From NCBI RefSeq assembly GCF_964199755.1, contig NC_133897.1, positions 170,242,511 through 170,306,510 of the forward strand: a DNA stretch of 64,000 nt. The letters are read 5' to 3'. Positions 11,475-23,249 of the stretch are shown one piece after another. The position numbers and the translations under genes are program-made. The DNA is from Larus michahellis (Eukaryota > Chordata > Aves > Charadriiformes > Laridae). The stretch's first letter is position 1. Each line of letters begins with the position of its first letter. Under the pieces are notes generated by a model. That model was not told the DNA's origin. It did no database searches and saw only the letters and a list, made by a program, of their open reading frames with translations.

Positions 11475-13133
11475 AGAATGCCGTCTTTACTGCTCAGCCC
11501 AGCCCTCAGGAGTCCCAGACTTTGGAGAAAGTAACAGGGAAAGAGGAAGACTTCCCCTTGGTTGAGGAGGATCAAGTGAGAGATCAATTAGGTCAATTAG
11601 ACACCCACAAATCCACGGGTCCCGACAGGATGCACCCAAGGGTGCTGAGGGAGCTGGTGGAAGTCATTGCTGGGCCGCTCTCCATCATCTTTGAAAGGTC
11701 CTGGAGAACAGGCGAGGTGCCTGAGGACTGGAGGAAAGCCAATGTCACTCCAGCCTTCAAAAAGGGCAAGGAGGAGGAGCCGGGGAACTACGGGCTGGTC
11801 AGCCTTACCTCCATCCCTGGAAAGATGATGGAACAGCTCGTTCTGGGCGTCATCTCAAGGCATATGGAGGAAAAGAAAGCTATCAGAAGTACTCGACATG
11901 GATTCACCAAGGGGAAATCATGTCTGACTAATCTGATAGCCTTCTATGATGGCATGACTGGATGGATAGATGAGGGGAGGGCAGTGGACGTTGTCTAGCT
12001 TGACTTCAGCAAGGCGTTCGACACGGTCTCCCACAGCATCCTCATAGGGAAGCTTAGGAAGTGTGGGCTAGATGAATGGACAGTAAGGTGGATAGATAAC
12101 TGGTTGAAAGACAGAGCTCAGAGGGTCATGATTAGGGGCACAGGGTCTAGTTGGAGGTCAGTGACAAGTGGTGTTCCCCAGGGATCAGTACTGGGTCCAG
12201 TGCTCTTCAATGTATTCATCAATGACCTGGATGAGGGGACAGAGTGCACCCTCAGAAAGTTTGCTGATGACACAAAGCTGGGGGGAGCGGGGTGGCTGAC
12301 ACAGCAGAAGGCTGTGCCACCATCCAGAGAGACCTGGACAGGCTGGAGAGTTGGGCAAAGAGGAACCTTATGAAATTCAACACGGGCAAGTGCAGGGTGC
12401 TGCAGCTGGGGAGGAATAACCCCCTGCACCAGGACAGGTTGGGGGTGACCTGCTGGAGAGCAGCTCTGTGGGAAGAGACCTGGGAGTCCTAGTGGACAAC
12501 AGGATGACCATGAGCCAGCAATGTGCCCTCATGGCCAAGAAGGCCAATGGCATCCTGGGCTGCATCAAGAAGAGTGTGGCCAGCAGGTGGAGGGAGGTCA
12601 TCCTCCCCCTCTGCTCTGCCCTGGGGAGGCCACAGCTGGAGGGCTGTGTCCAGTTCTGGGCTCCCCGGTTCAAGAGGGACAGGGAACTGCTGGAGAGGGG
12701 ACAGCAAAGGACTACCAAGAGGATGAGGGGATGGAACAGCTCTCTGATGAAGAAAGGCTGAGGGATTTGGGTCTCTTCAGTCTGGAAAAAAGACGACCGA
12801 GGGGGGACCTTACCAACACTTATAAATATTGAAAGGGGGGGTGTCAGGAGGATGGGGCCAGGCTCTTTTCCGTGGTGCCCGGGGACAGGACAAGAGGAAC
12901 GGGCACAAACTTGACCATGGGAAGTTCCATCTCAACATGAGGAGGAACTTCTTTGCTGTGAGGGTGGCAGAGCCCTGGCACAGGCTGCCCAGAGAGGTGG
13001 GGGAGTCTCCGTCTCTGGAAACATTCCAAACCCACCTGGACACATTTGACCTGCTCTGGGTGCCCCTGCTCTGGCAGGGGGTTGGACTAGATCTCCAGAG
13101 GTCCCTTCCAACCCCACCATTCTGTGATTATGT
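11475..13133 (+). mobile_element. CR1 LINE, 3' half with most of the reverse transcriptase
   Basis: This is the longest CR1 in the window, about 1.66 kb, 5'-truncated in the region before the reverse transcriptase. Visible motifs are [58 protein letters not shown] and the catalytic FADDTK (FADD at 12260-12271). A TAG at 11996-11998 interrupts the frame just before the [10 protein letters not shown] motif, and a frameshift follows near 12290, so it is not active. The 3' end reads CCTTCCAACCCCACCATTCT and decays into the terminal repeat near 13130. Confidence 0.93.
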
Positions 13134-14039
13134 GTGAAGTTCAGTGAAGGAAGATGGAAGACATGCTAATTTTCCATTCAAACAGTTAGCTCCAAAATTA
13201 AATTTATATGAATTTACAAACTTGCTAAAGAACATGTCTGTCAGTTGTAAAGGGGAACTACTGTAGTAACATTTTAATGAGTAGAAGGAATAAATTATCA
13301 TGAATGGAAATATTCAGAAGTTTTTTCTCTCCTGTTGTGTACCCCTAGTGGTAATCTTTCCACAGGACTTGAAAAATGTACACTAAAAAAATATGACCTC
13401 TACTGGCAGAAAGATGAACTGCCACGGAAAATTCAATGGATGGAATTCAGCAGAGTTGAGGAAAACTACAGAACTTTTTCCAGATTCAAAAATGGACATC
13501 TACCTTGGCCAAGGCCTGCTCCAGCTCTCAAGACTTAGCTGAGCATGGAAATGTAGCTCGGACTGACATTTTTCAGATTAAAGGCTCATACTAGTTCAGA
13601 AAGGTTTTACAGAACACATACAGAAGTTTAATTACTAGGGAAAGATTTCTTTAGGGGAGAATCTTCTCGTCATGAAAACTTAAAAAAAAAAACAACTGAG
13701 GAAAAGCATACATAAAAAGGGAAAGGTAATGGTGAGTTGTTTAGAATAATTTATTGGATGCCTTAAAATGTATTAGGGAAAAAACTACTGGATTAATATC
13801 ACACCAAATAAAAAAAAAAATAAACCTGCTTGAGAGAAGACATGGAAGAAATCACAAAAATCTCTCTGTATACCCATGTAAAATGACAGGTATTACTAGC
13901 TAGCGTCATCAGCAGGCAGGAAATTAATACATCAGTGATATAAAGCAATAAATAAATAAAGCAAATCAGCAGTCTTCCAAAAAAAAAAAAAAATTAAAAA
14001 AGGCAAAAAGAAAGCAAAAGCTAAAAAATCATGAGCAGG
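13134..14039. other. Unique sequence with one orphan open frame
   Basis: A 67-codon + strand frame at 13335-13538 follows a reasonable 3' splice site (CTCTCCTGTTGTGTACCCCTAG, ending about 13350). Its peptide (LYWQKDELPRKIQWMEF, then FSRFKNGHLPWPRPAP) does not look like simple repeat translation. I cannot assign it to a family. A-rich runs lie at 13680-13692 and 13977-13992. Confidence 0.3.
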
Positions 14040-14745
14040 CAGCTCTCTCAGCCTTTCCTGCTATGTGAGGTGCTCCAGTCCATCATCCTTGTGGTCCTTC
14101 ACTGGACTCTCTCTCCTGCATGTCCATGTCCTCCTTGCGCTGAGGGGCCCAGAACTGGACACAGCACTCCAGGTGCTGGGTAGAGGAGAAGGATCAGTCC
14201 CCTCGCCCTGCCGGCAACATGCAGCCAGGGATACCTTTAGTCTGCATTACAGCCAGGTCCCATTGCTGACTCGTGTTCAACTTGGCGTCCACCGGTACCC
14301 TGAGATCCTTTTCTGCAAAGCTGCTTTCCAGCTGGTTGTTCTCTGGCGCATCTTGGTGCAGGAAGTTATTCCTTCCCAGGTGCCGGACTTTACACTTCCC
14401 CTTGTTGAGCTGCAAGAGGTTCCTGTTGGCCCATTTCTCCCTCCTGTTGAGGTCCCTCTGGATGGCAGTATGACACTCCAGTGTACCAGCCACTCCTCAG
14501 TTTGGTGTTGTCTTCAAGCTTGCAGATCATTAATGAAGATGTTAAACAGGACCGGACCCAGTATTGACTCCGGGGGTACACCACTAGTTACTGGCCTCCA
14601 ACTGGACTTCGTTCCACTGATCACCACCCTCTGGGCCTGGCCGTTCAGCCACTGTATGTTTATCCAGCCTATACTTCATCAGCTTCGCTACGAGGATCTT
14701 ACGGGAGATCATGTCAAAGGCCTTACTGAAGTCCAGGTAAACATT
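14040..14745 (-). mobile_element. CR1 fragment, antisense, lacking its 3' terminus
   Basis: The minus strand gives AIQRDLNRREKWANRNLLQL and KGKCKVRHLGRNN, the CR1 segment following the catalytic FADD box. The usual 3' UTR and octamer tail are missing at the 14040 end, which is unusual for CR1 (normally truncated at the 5' side). It is probably a deletion remnant. Confidence 0.8.
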
Positions 14746-17134
14746 ATAATACAAATGTCATAAGACAGTTAATTAAGTAATCATGCTTATTAAAGCAACT
14801 GGCTAAAGAAAGGCAAAAATGAAGGGCAAGTGCGCTAGGCCATATTAATAGAAGTAACGGAAGTCTGAGCATGATTCAGTTAACGATTATGACACCCAAA
14901 ACTGATCTCCAATTCACTGACGGTAAACTGCTCTAGACTATAGTAGGAGACACCCATCTCACATGATGATACCTGAATTTGTGTGTCTTAAGCTGAAACA
15001 TCTTACAGCTTCAAGAAAAAAAGATCCATAAATTCAAAGAGGCAGGCAGAAGGGCAGTACTTTACCCAAAGTCAGTGGACACTGTAACACCACCAATGAC
15101 CACCAGTCGCTGACTCAGGATTAGGGACAGTCCCAGTGCTTCTGCCAGAAGCAATTTCTTAAGCTTTATTAACACAGTGGTCTCTCGCTATCACGACAAT
15201 CAGTGGCAATCTAAATTGATCAGATATACAAGCTCCTTTGATACTGTAGCCAAGTTTTTCCCATTGAGCAATGCTGTAATACACCAACAGATCTACATTT
15301 TTACAAAAACCTCGGTAACAAATCCCCTCCTCAGCACACACACTAGAGCAACAGTTCTGGATCTTAAAGACTCTCAGCTACTTTATCCCCTTAGTTTTTG
15401 CTTTATGAGCAATTCTTGCACTCCATGATATCCAGCTGAGAATGACTTATTCGTTGGTATAGCAAAAGTAGTTTTCAGAGCCCCTGCATGAGGCCAGCAC
15501 AAACAAGTGTGGTCTGGCACAATTTTACATTCTTTTTTCATATTAACCATTTTTCCCACTCTCTGAGAGGACAGGCAGAAGCAAGAAAACATGCCTCTGG
15601 CCATTTCCCAGAGAAGAAATAACATTTACAAGACTCAAAGTTATTTAATTTTGCTTGTTTTGGAAGAAAAAAAACCAACCACAAACCCAACCAACCACAA
15701 ACAAGAGTTTTAGACCGTCTTTAGTGGATACCAGCATTCCCAGGGCAGAAGTAAGGCAAGCAACAGACTTTCCTACATACATGCTCACCTATATTGGCTT
15801 CCTCATCTAAGCAACTCTAAAGTATTTTGAGTTCATCCACATCATAACCATGGGAAAGTAACACCTCATTAATTTTGCAGAAACTGAAGTAAATGACAGG
15901 GTAATCGTTATCTAGCCACAGTAGTCTGAGAACTACAGAACCTTCTTTTGGGAGAAATGGGACAGGAGCGGATGATAATATTCCCCTTTCTCTGCTCCTT
16001 CCAATATGTCTCAGAGAGAGACAGTATAAGAGAGGGTTCACAGAGACAGGGGTTAGGAAAATGCAGCGTGTTCTCATAAAGAAATGAGGAAAGAAAGACA
16101 AAAACAGAGGTAAAAATAATGCTTTAAAGATCATTAATTTCATTCTTTCAGTCACATTTCTTCTAACATTTTCACTTAAAACATGCCAAAACAAATATCA
16201 AATAAATTGTCGCATTTTCTAGCAAAGCCTGCAAGGTTTTATCTGGGTTAGCTCCACTCTGAGCAAATTTTTCTTTTTAACTTCCCAATGATGCCAAATC
16301 AAAAACCACTGCAATAAGCAAAGAGAAACAGGATGGGGGGAACAGAAGATTTGCAACTCACACAGCACGGGAAAAAAAACCCAACAGTTTCCTCTCTCTG
16401 ATACATCTACCACAGTCAAACAGGCATTAAATTGGGAATATACACAACAGGAATCTCAAGGACAAAGGTCTGAGTTCATCCATCCTAGTTTAGGGTGGGA
16501 AGCTACAAGTATAGTCAATATTTCAAAGCTCCTTAAATGTTTCAAGTTACCCTTTCTATTAACTTGTCTAATAAACGGAAGGACCTCTACCTACAAATCT
16601 ATATAAATTCTAATATGAAAATTCTAGTTATTATAAATCAAATTGCTCAATTTAAATTAAATGCAAGAATAAATACATGAAGATGTATAAATAAGCCTCT
16701 AAGGAAAGCACTAAGTGCCTCTAAGATGCACTTTGTCCCTGAGTCATTCAGTCCAGCTGACTCGAGTATCAAAGAAGCTCTTCTTCAAAACAGAAATGCT
16801 AATGCTACCACAAATCTATACCGCAATCAAGCATGAAAACTGTACAAATGTAATTTCTAAATGTAACTATATGAATATTTTTCAGGAAGGCTATTGAAAA
16901 ATACCAGAATTTACAAGAAATAAAAAAAAGAAACTGCTAAAAGCAAGCTATGCAGATAGAAGGTCAAAAAGACCAAACACAAAATGAAAACTCCTCCTCA
17001 AATCAAACTTACTATACATCGTAAAAATTTTTGCCTCAGCTTTTCAAAAGGGGTAAAAAAAAAAGAAAGACAGCTAATGGGAATGAGTAATTAACAGGAA
17101 ATGGAATTACCTTGCTGGAGATACATAAAAATTC
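14746..17134. other. Unique sequence with a weak orphan open segment on the minus strand
   Basis: On the minus strand, about 15965 to 15827, a short open stretch reads SVVLRLLWLDNDYPVIYFSF then CKINEVLLSHGYDVDELKIL before a stop, preceded by a pyrimidine-rich run. It looks more protein-like than the surroundings, but I cannot name it. The rest is AT-rich with no repeat recognised. Confidence 0.25.
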
Positions 17135-17545
17135 AAGAATCCTATTATGGAATGTGTTGGGTTGGAAGCGACCTCTAAAGGCCATCTAGTCCAAGCCCCC
17201 TGCAGTGAGCAGGGACATCTTCAACTAGATCAGGTCGCTCAGAGCCTCATCCAGCCTGGCCTTGAACGTCTCCAGGGATGGGGCCTCCACCACTTCTCTG
17301 GGCAACCTGTTCCAGTGTCTCACCACCCTCAGTGTAAAGAACTCCTTCCTAATGTCTGATCTAAACCTGCCCTGCTCTAGTTTAAAACCATTGCCCCTTG
17401 TCCTATGGCTATGTGCCCTTGCAAACCGCCCCTCCCCGGCTTTCCTGTAGGCCCCCTTCAGGTACTGGAAGGGGCTCTAAGGTCTCCCCAGAGCCTTCTC
17501 TTCTCCAGGCTGAACAACCCCAACTATCTCAACTATCCCCAAGAA
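17135..17545 (-). mobile_element. CR1 3' region, antisense
   Basis: It starts in the degraded tail, then GGTTGGAAGCGACCTCTAAA and GGCCATCTAGTCCAAGCCCC, and extends into the 3' part of the ORF region (CTTCTCTTCTCCAGGCTGAA). Typical 5'-truncated copy. Confidence 0.88.
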
Positions 17546-19090
17546 GATTCTGCATACCCCAGAATTTGGAAGGAATGGCACACTAAATCACAAATCCAAA
17601 TATAAAAAATAATTTGAGATATTTATTTCCAGTGTGGTGTTACATCGTAAGTTACTTAAAGCTGTTTGCTCACCCCTAGTCCTTTTCCAAGTTATCATAT
17701 TTTTTCCCCTTACAGTTGTGAGATTTTATCATAGTACCTCTTGAGTGGCACAATAACCACTTGATCCTGGCCCCTGTTTGAGTCGTATGGCCCCACCCCC
17801 CCAGTCTGGAGAATTGCCCTCTTCCATAGAACAGTTTCCTCCTTCTCCTTCAAGAAACGCAATAAATTCCTTCCTCCCCTTCGCTGTGTGGTTATCACCC
17901 TTCAGTATCGTGCTGCACTGTGCTACTTAATACCAGTCCTATCAGTTCCAACAAAGAAAGAGGCACTAGGCTGAGAGCCAGGCAGCCTGGCTTATATTTA
18001 CTGGTTTTCACCATATTCCTTAGTGATTATCTCATCATCTCTTTATCCAACAATTTTATCTGAAGCACACACTGCAATTACTGTAGAATGCAGATCTCAT
18101 TTTACTCCTTTATTTCAGCTTGCATACAAAGTTCAGTTAAAGTGAAGAAAAAAAGTACAGAACTTGAGATGAGAAGGCCTCATCCCCTACCTTTCTTCCT
18201 CTAACTGTAATACACCCAATGCTTTGTTTGCCAGGTAAATAATCGCTTTTTCTTTTGACTGACTTGGCCATCTGACCTGGTTTATATAAAGAAAACAACT
18301 GCGATGCAGAAAAGTGGCTGGTGGAGCAGTACCAAAGTAGGAACAGAGTTACTAAAATTGCACACTAGCTCCTGTATCTATTCTTCCTTCATTTAAATTT
18401 ATAATATCCCTTTTTATTCTCCGTCACATGCTGAATTTGAATTGTATGCTAGAGAAAAATTAAGTAGAGCTTCTATTCAAAATAGAATACACATTTTAGA
18501 AGTTTTCCTAACAATTTAGCAGCCTGCTGACACAACCAGAAATGTCAGTTTTCAGAGACATGACTGTCTCCAAACTGAAAAAGTATAAAAGCCTAGAATT
18601 CTAATAGGATTTGATGATTTCTATTCCATGCCTGATGCGTTCTGCCCCTCCCATTATAGTCTAGGTCATACTTGTATTTCCACAGAATCCAGTCAAAGTC
18701 TATGAAACTGTGAAAATATAGTCTCGCATTCTGTATTTCACTTGACCTCACCAGCTTTACTTGAAATCAAATGACCTGCCAGCTTTTACATTCTCCAGAT
18801 GTTACACTGCCAGATGCCTCAAGCAGGGAGCAAGACCCATGTGTTGTCAACAGAAGAGAATTAATTAGGTGAAATACAACTGCAGAATCCCATGGGTAAA
18901 GTCATACTCCAGCCTAGACAGTGAAGTAAAAACCTGCCAAGGTCCCCAACTTTTCAGACCAAAAAATGGTCTGAAAGACTTTCCACTGTTTAAGTAAATA
19001 AATCCGGTAAGAATTCACAGCTTTAATTTACCTGGTACACCACCTTTGCAGACACAAGGCCTAAAAAAACAGAATGCCCCTTCTCGCTAT
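17546..19090. other. Unique intergenic sequence
   Basis: AT-rich with no exon or sharp repeat recognised. Confidence 0.5.
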
Positions 19091-19615
19091 AGAATCATAA
19101 AATTGTCAAGGTTGGAAGGGACCTTTCAGATCACGGAGTCCAACTATCAGCCTAACACTGACAAACCCACCATAAACCATGTCCCTCAGCACCAGGTCTG
19201 CCCAGCTTTTAAATACCCCCAGGCATGGCAATTCCACCACTGCCCTGTTCCAGCACTTGACAACCCTTTCCATGAATAAGTTTTTCCAAATACTCAGTCT
19301 AAACCTACCCTAGCACAACGTGAGGCCGTTCCCTCTTGTCCCGTGGCCTGTTCCTTGGGAGAAGAGCCCGACCCCCCCTGGCTGCCCCCTCCTTTCAGGG
19401 AGCTGCAGAGAGCGAGAAGGTCTCCCCTCAGCCCCCTTTTCTCCAGGCTGAACACCCCCAGCTCCCTCAGACGCTCCTCACAAGACTTGTGCTCCAGACC
19501 CCTCACCACCTCCGTTGCCCTTCTCTGGACACGCTCCGGCACCTCAGTGTCTTTCTTGGAGTGAGGGGCCCAAAACTGGACACAGCGCGCGAGGTGGGGC
19601 CTCACCAGAGCTGAG
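19091..19615 (-). mobile_element. CR1 3' region, antisense, abutting a CpG island
   Basis: From AGAATCATAAAATTGTCAAG and GTTGGAAGGGACCTTTCAGA to the internal phrase CCCAAAACTGGACACAGCGC. It ends about 140 bases before the CpG island. The subfamily differs from the 17.1 kb copy (an AACCATGTCCCTCAGCACCA phrase is present). Confidence 0.88.
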
Positions 19616-19829
19616 TGAGCACACAGCACAGCGACCACCAGAGGTCCCGAGGCCGCCGTACCGAGCGCCCAGTGGGGTGCAGACGGGTACCGCTCATATT
19701 TCATCACAGCCACACATCACCTGCAGCCCCCCGCTACCCCCACCCTCCTACACACACTGAAGCCAGAAGCGCCGCCGCGCGGGTAACGGCTGCGCCGCGA
19801 CGCCACGCCACGCCGGCAGGTGACGCACG

Positions 19830-19866
19830 GCCCCGCCCCGCCCCGCCCCGCCCCGCCCCGCCCCGC
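19830..19866. repeat. Tandem CCCCG array (GC boxes)
   Basis: Seven consecutive CCCCG units, each junction making an Sp1/KLF GC box (CCCCGCCCC). Located just upstream of the X-box-like motif. Confidence 0.9.
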
Positions 19867-19870
19867 GGCG

Positions 19871-19884
19871 GTTGCCATGGCGAA
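19871..19884. promoter_or_regulatory. X-box-like RFX motif
   Basis: GTTGCCATGGCGAA agrees at 12 of 14 positions with the palindromic X-box GTTGCCATGGCAAC bound by RFX factors. It contains the candidate ATG. Occupancy is inference. Confidence 0.45.
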
Positions 19885-20063
19885 GGTAAAGGTGCTGCTG
19901 GCGGCTGGGAACGGAGCGGGGCTGGGGGGCGGGGGGGAGGAGGAGGAGCGGGAGGAAGAAGAGGAGGAAAGAGGAGGAGGAGAGGCTGCGGGGGCGGCGC
20001 GTTCCTGCGCAGAGTCCCGACAGCTTTAGCGTGTCACGGCACGTGTCGTACACGTCATCATGG

Positions 20064-21030
20064 CGTCACAGAGTCCGGGGTGGGGAGGGAGCTCGGGGAT
20101 CGCCTGGTCCAACCTTCCTTGGCAAAGCACGGTGCGGACAGCATGGCCCAGCACCCTGGCCAGCCGAACCTTAAAAGTGTCCAATATCCACCACTTCCCT
20201 GGGGAGATCATTCCAACGGCTGATTGTTCTCTGTGTGAAAAATCTTCCTCTTGGGTCCTGTTGGAATCTCCCCAGGAGTAACTTGTACCCATCACCCCTC
20301 GTCTTTGCCATGTAACTCCTTGTGAAAAGGGAGTCTCCATCTTCTTCACAGCCACCCTTTAAATACTGGAGCATGGTGGTAAGGTCTCCCCTGAGCCGCC
20401 TTTTCTCAAGGCTGAGCACACCCGGTTCTCGCAGCCTTCCCTCATCTGCCAGGCTTCCCAGCAGTCCTTGGATCATCTTGGTGGCCCTTCTCTGGACCCT
20501 CTCCAGCCTGTCCACATTTTTTTTGTATAGCAAGGACTAAAACTGAGCACTGTACTCCAGGTGTGGCCTGACCAGCACAGGATAATGACTTCTTATCTCT
20601 GCTGGTGATGCCCTTGTTGACGCAGCCCAGCATCCCGTTGGGTTTCTTTGATGCAGCAGCACACTGCTCACTAATATTGAGCTTGTTGTCCACCAGGACC
20701 TCCAGGCCCTTTCCACAGACCTGCTCCCCAGCGGGTATATCCCATCCTGTGCTGCACTCCAGGATTATGTCTTCCCAGGTGCTAGACCTTACACTTGTCC
20801 TTTTTAAACTTCATAAGGTTCTTTCCACTCTTACAGCTTGTCCTGGTCTTCCTGCAGGGTGGTTCTCCCTTCCAAAGCGTCCATTTCCCCACTCCTTTTG
20901 GTGTCATCAGCAAACCTCCATCGCGGTACACTTGACACTGTCATCCAGATCACTTATGAAGATATTAAACAATGTTGGGCCCAGTATCGATCCCTAGGGG
21001 ACCCCACTTGTGACAGGTTGCCAGTTTGAA
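20064..21030 (-). mobile_element. CR1 3' half, antisense
   Basis: About 0.97 kb, from a degraded tail (TCACAGAGTCCGGGGTGGGG) through CTGGTCCAACCTTCCTTGGC to reverse-transcriptase remnants; the minus strand reads VTSGVP near 20995-21015. Internal phrases such as AATGACTTCTTATCTCTGCT mark a subfamily distinct from the 42.6 and 61.7 kb copies. Many stops; inactive. Confidence 0.88.
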
Positions 21031-23249
21031 AATGAACCTAAATGCAAGTTATGTCTCTGTGAAGGACAAAGGCACAGCTGCAGTAAAGGCACAGTACTCC
21101 TTAAAGCATCCTGAAAAACCTGGGGGGAGTGTTCACAGAAAGGGAGCTTGAGTTGATAAGGTGGATGATAAGGATGTAGAATGGAGTGTTTATAGGCACG
21201 AAGACTCCTAGTAACAGGTCTGCAATAGGCCCGGTGAGCTACACAGTTGGAAGCTGAAGTTAAGACAATTTCAGACAATAGAAAGGTGCAGTTCTTCAAT
21301 TACAGAAACTATTTACCTGTGCTTTTTCTGATTTCTCAATTATTTAATTACTTTAAAACAACATTCTTCTAAATTTTATTCTTCAAAAATATGTATCCAC
21401 TGCTAAGTGGTGCTGTTTCATCTTTTCAGGGAGGGCAGAAGAGACACTAAGTACATCTTCAGACTTTAAAATCTGTGCGTCTTCTCTGCATGCCACAATA
21501 TTGGTTTGTATAAATAAAGTCCAGATTATAAATTAAAATGCGACTTTTGTAATTGAAGGTAGAGACTCTACCAAATGGAGTGATGAGCTCTGGCCACAGG
21601 AGATCTGTTCCTCCTCCCTGTTTTGTCTGGGGAGACTTTAACTGGCCAGGCCAAGCGGACATGTTTTTTCTCTTAATCAGATCATACTGGATGTTCAGCC
21701 ACACTGAACTGGAATGCCACCCTGTCTGCACTGGGGATTTACCAGCCTAGTCACACGTTAAGGCCAAGTCATCTGATCACAGGAACATTCATTCCTTAAG
21801 TCACCTCCTGCATTTTTCCCCAGAAGAAAAGGATGGCAGTAGTAGTTGAACACTCTGGTAAGAAAAGAAAAAAACACAAACAAACACAACAAAAAATCCC
21901 CATGCCGGTGCCCAAAAAGTGCTGCTATACAAAAGATACAATATTGATTGTTCCTTTTTTTATACCCCATCTTAGCCCATTAATTTAAGGGAGTTTTCAT
22001 TAAAAAACCCAAAAAACTTATAAACATAATAGTGAAACTATAGAAGCCTACATTTATAGTCCAACTCACATAATTCCATTCAGACGTCAGTCCTGCTCAT
22101 TATAATAATGTTGGATGTCTTCACAGTCGCGCTTGGAAAAAAAATGTTCTTTACAATAAAAAGTACTGTGAAGAACTGGGAGGCGAATGAAACAGGCAAG
22201 CTTCTGAAGAGACTTCTTTAATATCTGTCAACAAAGCAAGGTTGAGAAATCAAAGAACGGAGACCTATGAATTCTTCAGTGATACACAGAGCATGCGTTC
22301 ACTGCACAAAAAATACGTTCAATGCTGAGCGCCAGTTAGTACCTGTGACTTCTTTATACTGAGCTGGAATAAAAACAGGAAGATCTTGTTAAACAACTCC
22401 AGAGTAGATAGAAGGGAGAAAGAGAAGCTGCACTTAACCCAGATAATCTAATATATTCAAATAAAGTGTCTGGAACAGAACAAAACCAGAAGTGGCAGAA
22501 ATGGTTAGTTAAAAGGAGCATTCACCATCTTCTCTTCCATTATAACAGATTCCAGGGGATCTGAAATGCTAAAGCAAGCGACTCAAAGAACACGATGAGT
22601 TACTATTCTCCAGGTCCCAGGTGACCTTGGCTTGTCTCTGTTTATGGCATCTTTGGGGTAGATAATGTATCTGCTCCTTCCATACTGTCGGTGATCCCAG
22701 AGGGCCAGCTGCTCTTTAATGGATGGAGAGCCAGGGGCCAAGCATGACAATATGGCCTCAGCTGCCAGGGTGGGGGTGTCTCCAGCCAGGGCTCAGTCCC
22801 ACAGTGCCCAGGCAATGGTGGCAGCACAGGCCCGGTGACAATGGCAGACAGGGTCAGCTGAGCGTCCCAACCACCACATAGGCTTGTGGTGAGGAGGCAG
22901 GTCTGAGGTCAAACTGGGAAGTCAATCCACTGGTCAGGGCCAGGTGCAGCGATGGCGACCAGGGTCAGACACAGCTGATACCTGGGCAGGGCATCCTGAC
23001 AAGGAAGGCTCAAGATCAAGCTGAGCAGTCAGTCATGGGTGGGGGCCCCAGATCTGTTGCTGGCTGGCCCCAGTACTCCATGATGTAGCTCAAGCAGGAC
23101 AGAAGGCCCAGGTTCGAGCTGAACTGGAGATCCAGGGCCCATGGGAAGAAGGTACAGTAAAAGCTGTAGGAGAGGCTTGTGTGGGCCATTATGCCTGCCC
23201 ACGCTTTCGGGGCCCTTATATTTACACTGGATGTTTATGTTTAAGCTGC
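21031..23249. other. Unique sequence with a GC-rich repeat-like block at 22630-23240
   Basis: 21031-22600 is AT-rich and featureless. 22630-23240 switches to GC-rich sequence with recurring GGTCAG and CAGGGTCAG words and a GGGGCCCTTATATTT segment near 23208-23222. It looks like an old LTR or other dispersed element but I could not assign a family. Confidence 0.35.

Larger units (their letters stand above)
19750..20010 (+). promoter_or_regulatory. CpG island, orphan promoter candidate
   Basis: Dense CpG with a GC-box array (19830-19866), an X-box-like motif (19871-19884) and a purine-rich G tract (19925-19985). The ATG at 19877 sits in a strong context (GCCATGGCG) and is followed after three codons by a possible splice donor (AAG|GTAAAG at 19883-19891), so a gene with a tiny first coding exon on the + strand is possible. 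The same CCATGG also gives an ATG on the minus strand. No downstream exons were recognised on either strand. The ATG may simply be part of the X-box. Confidence 0.6.

Noticed and set aside
23100-23125. GGTTCGAGCT as a tRNA B-box
   Set aside because: No A-box, no cloverleaf and no terminator at the expected distances.
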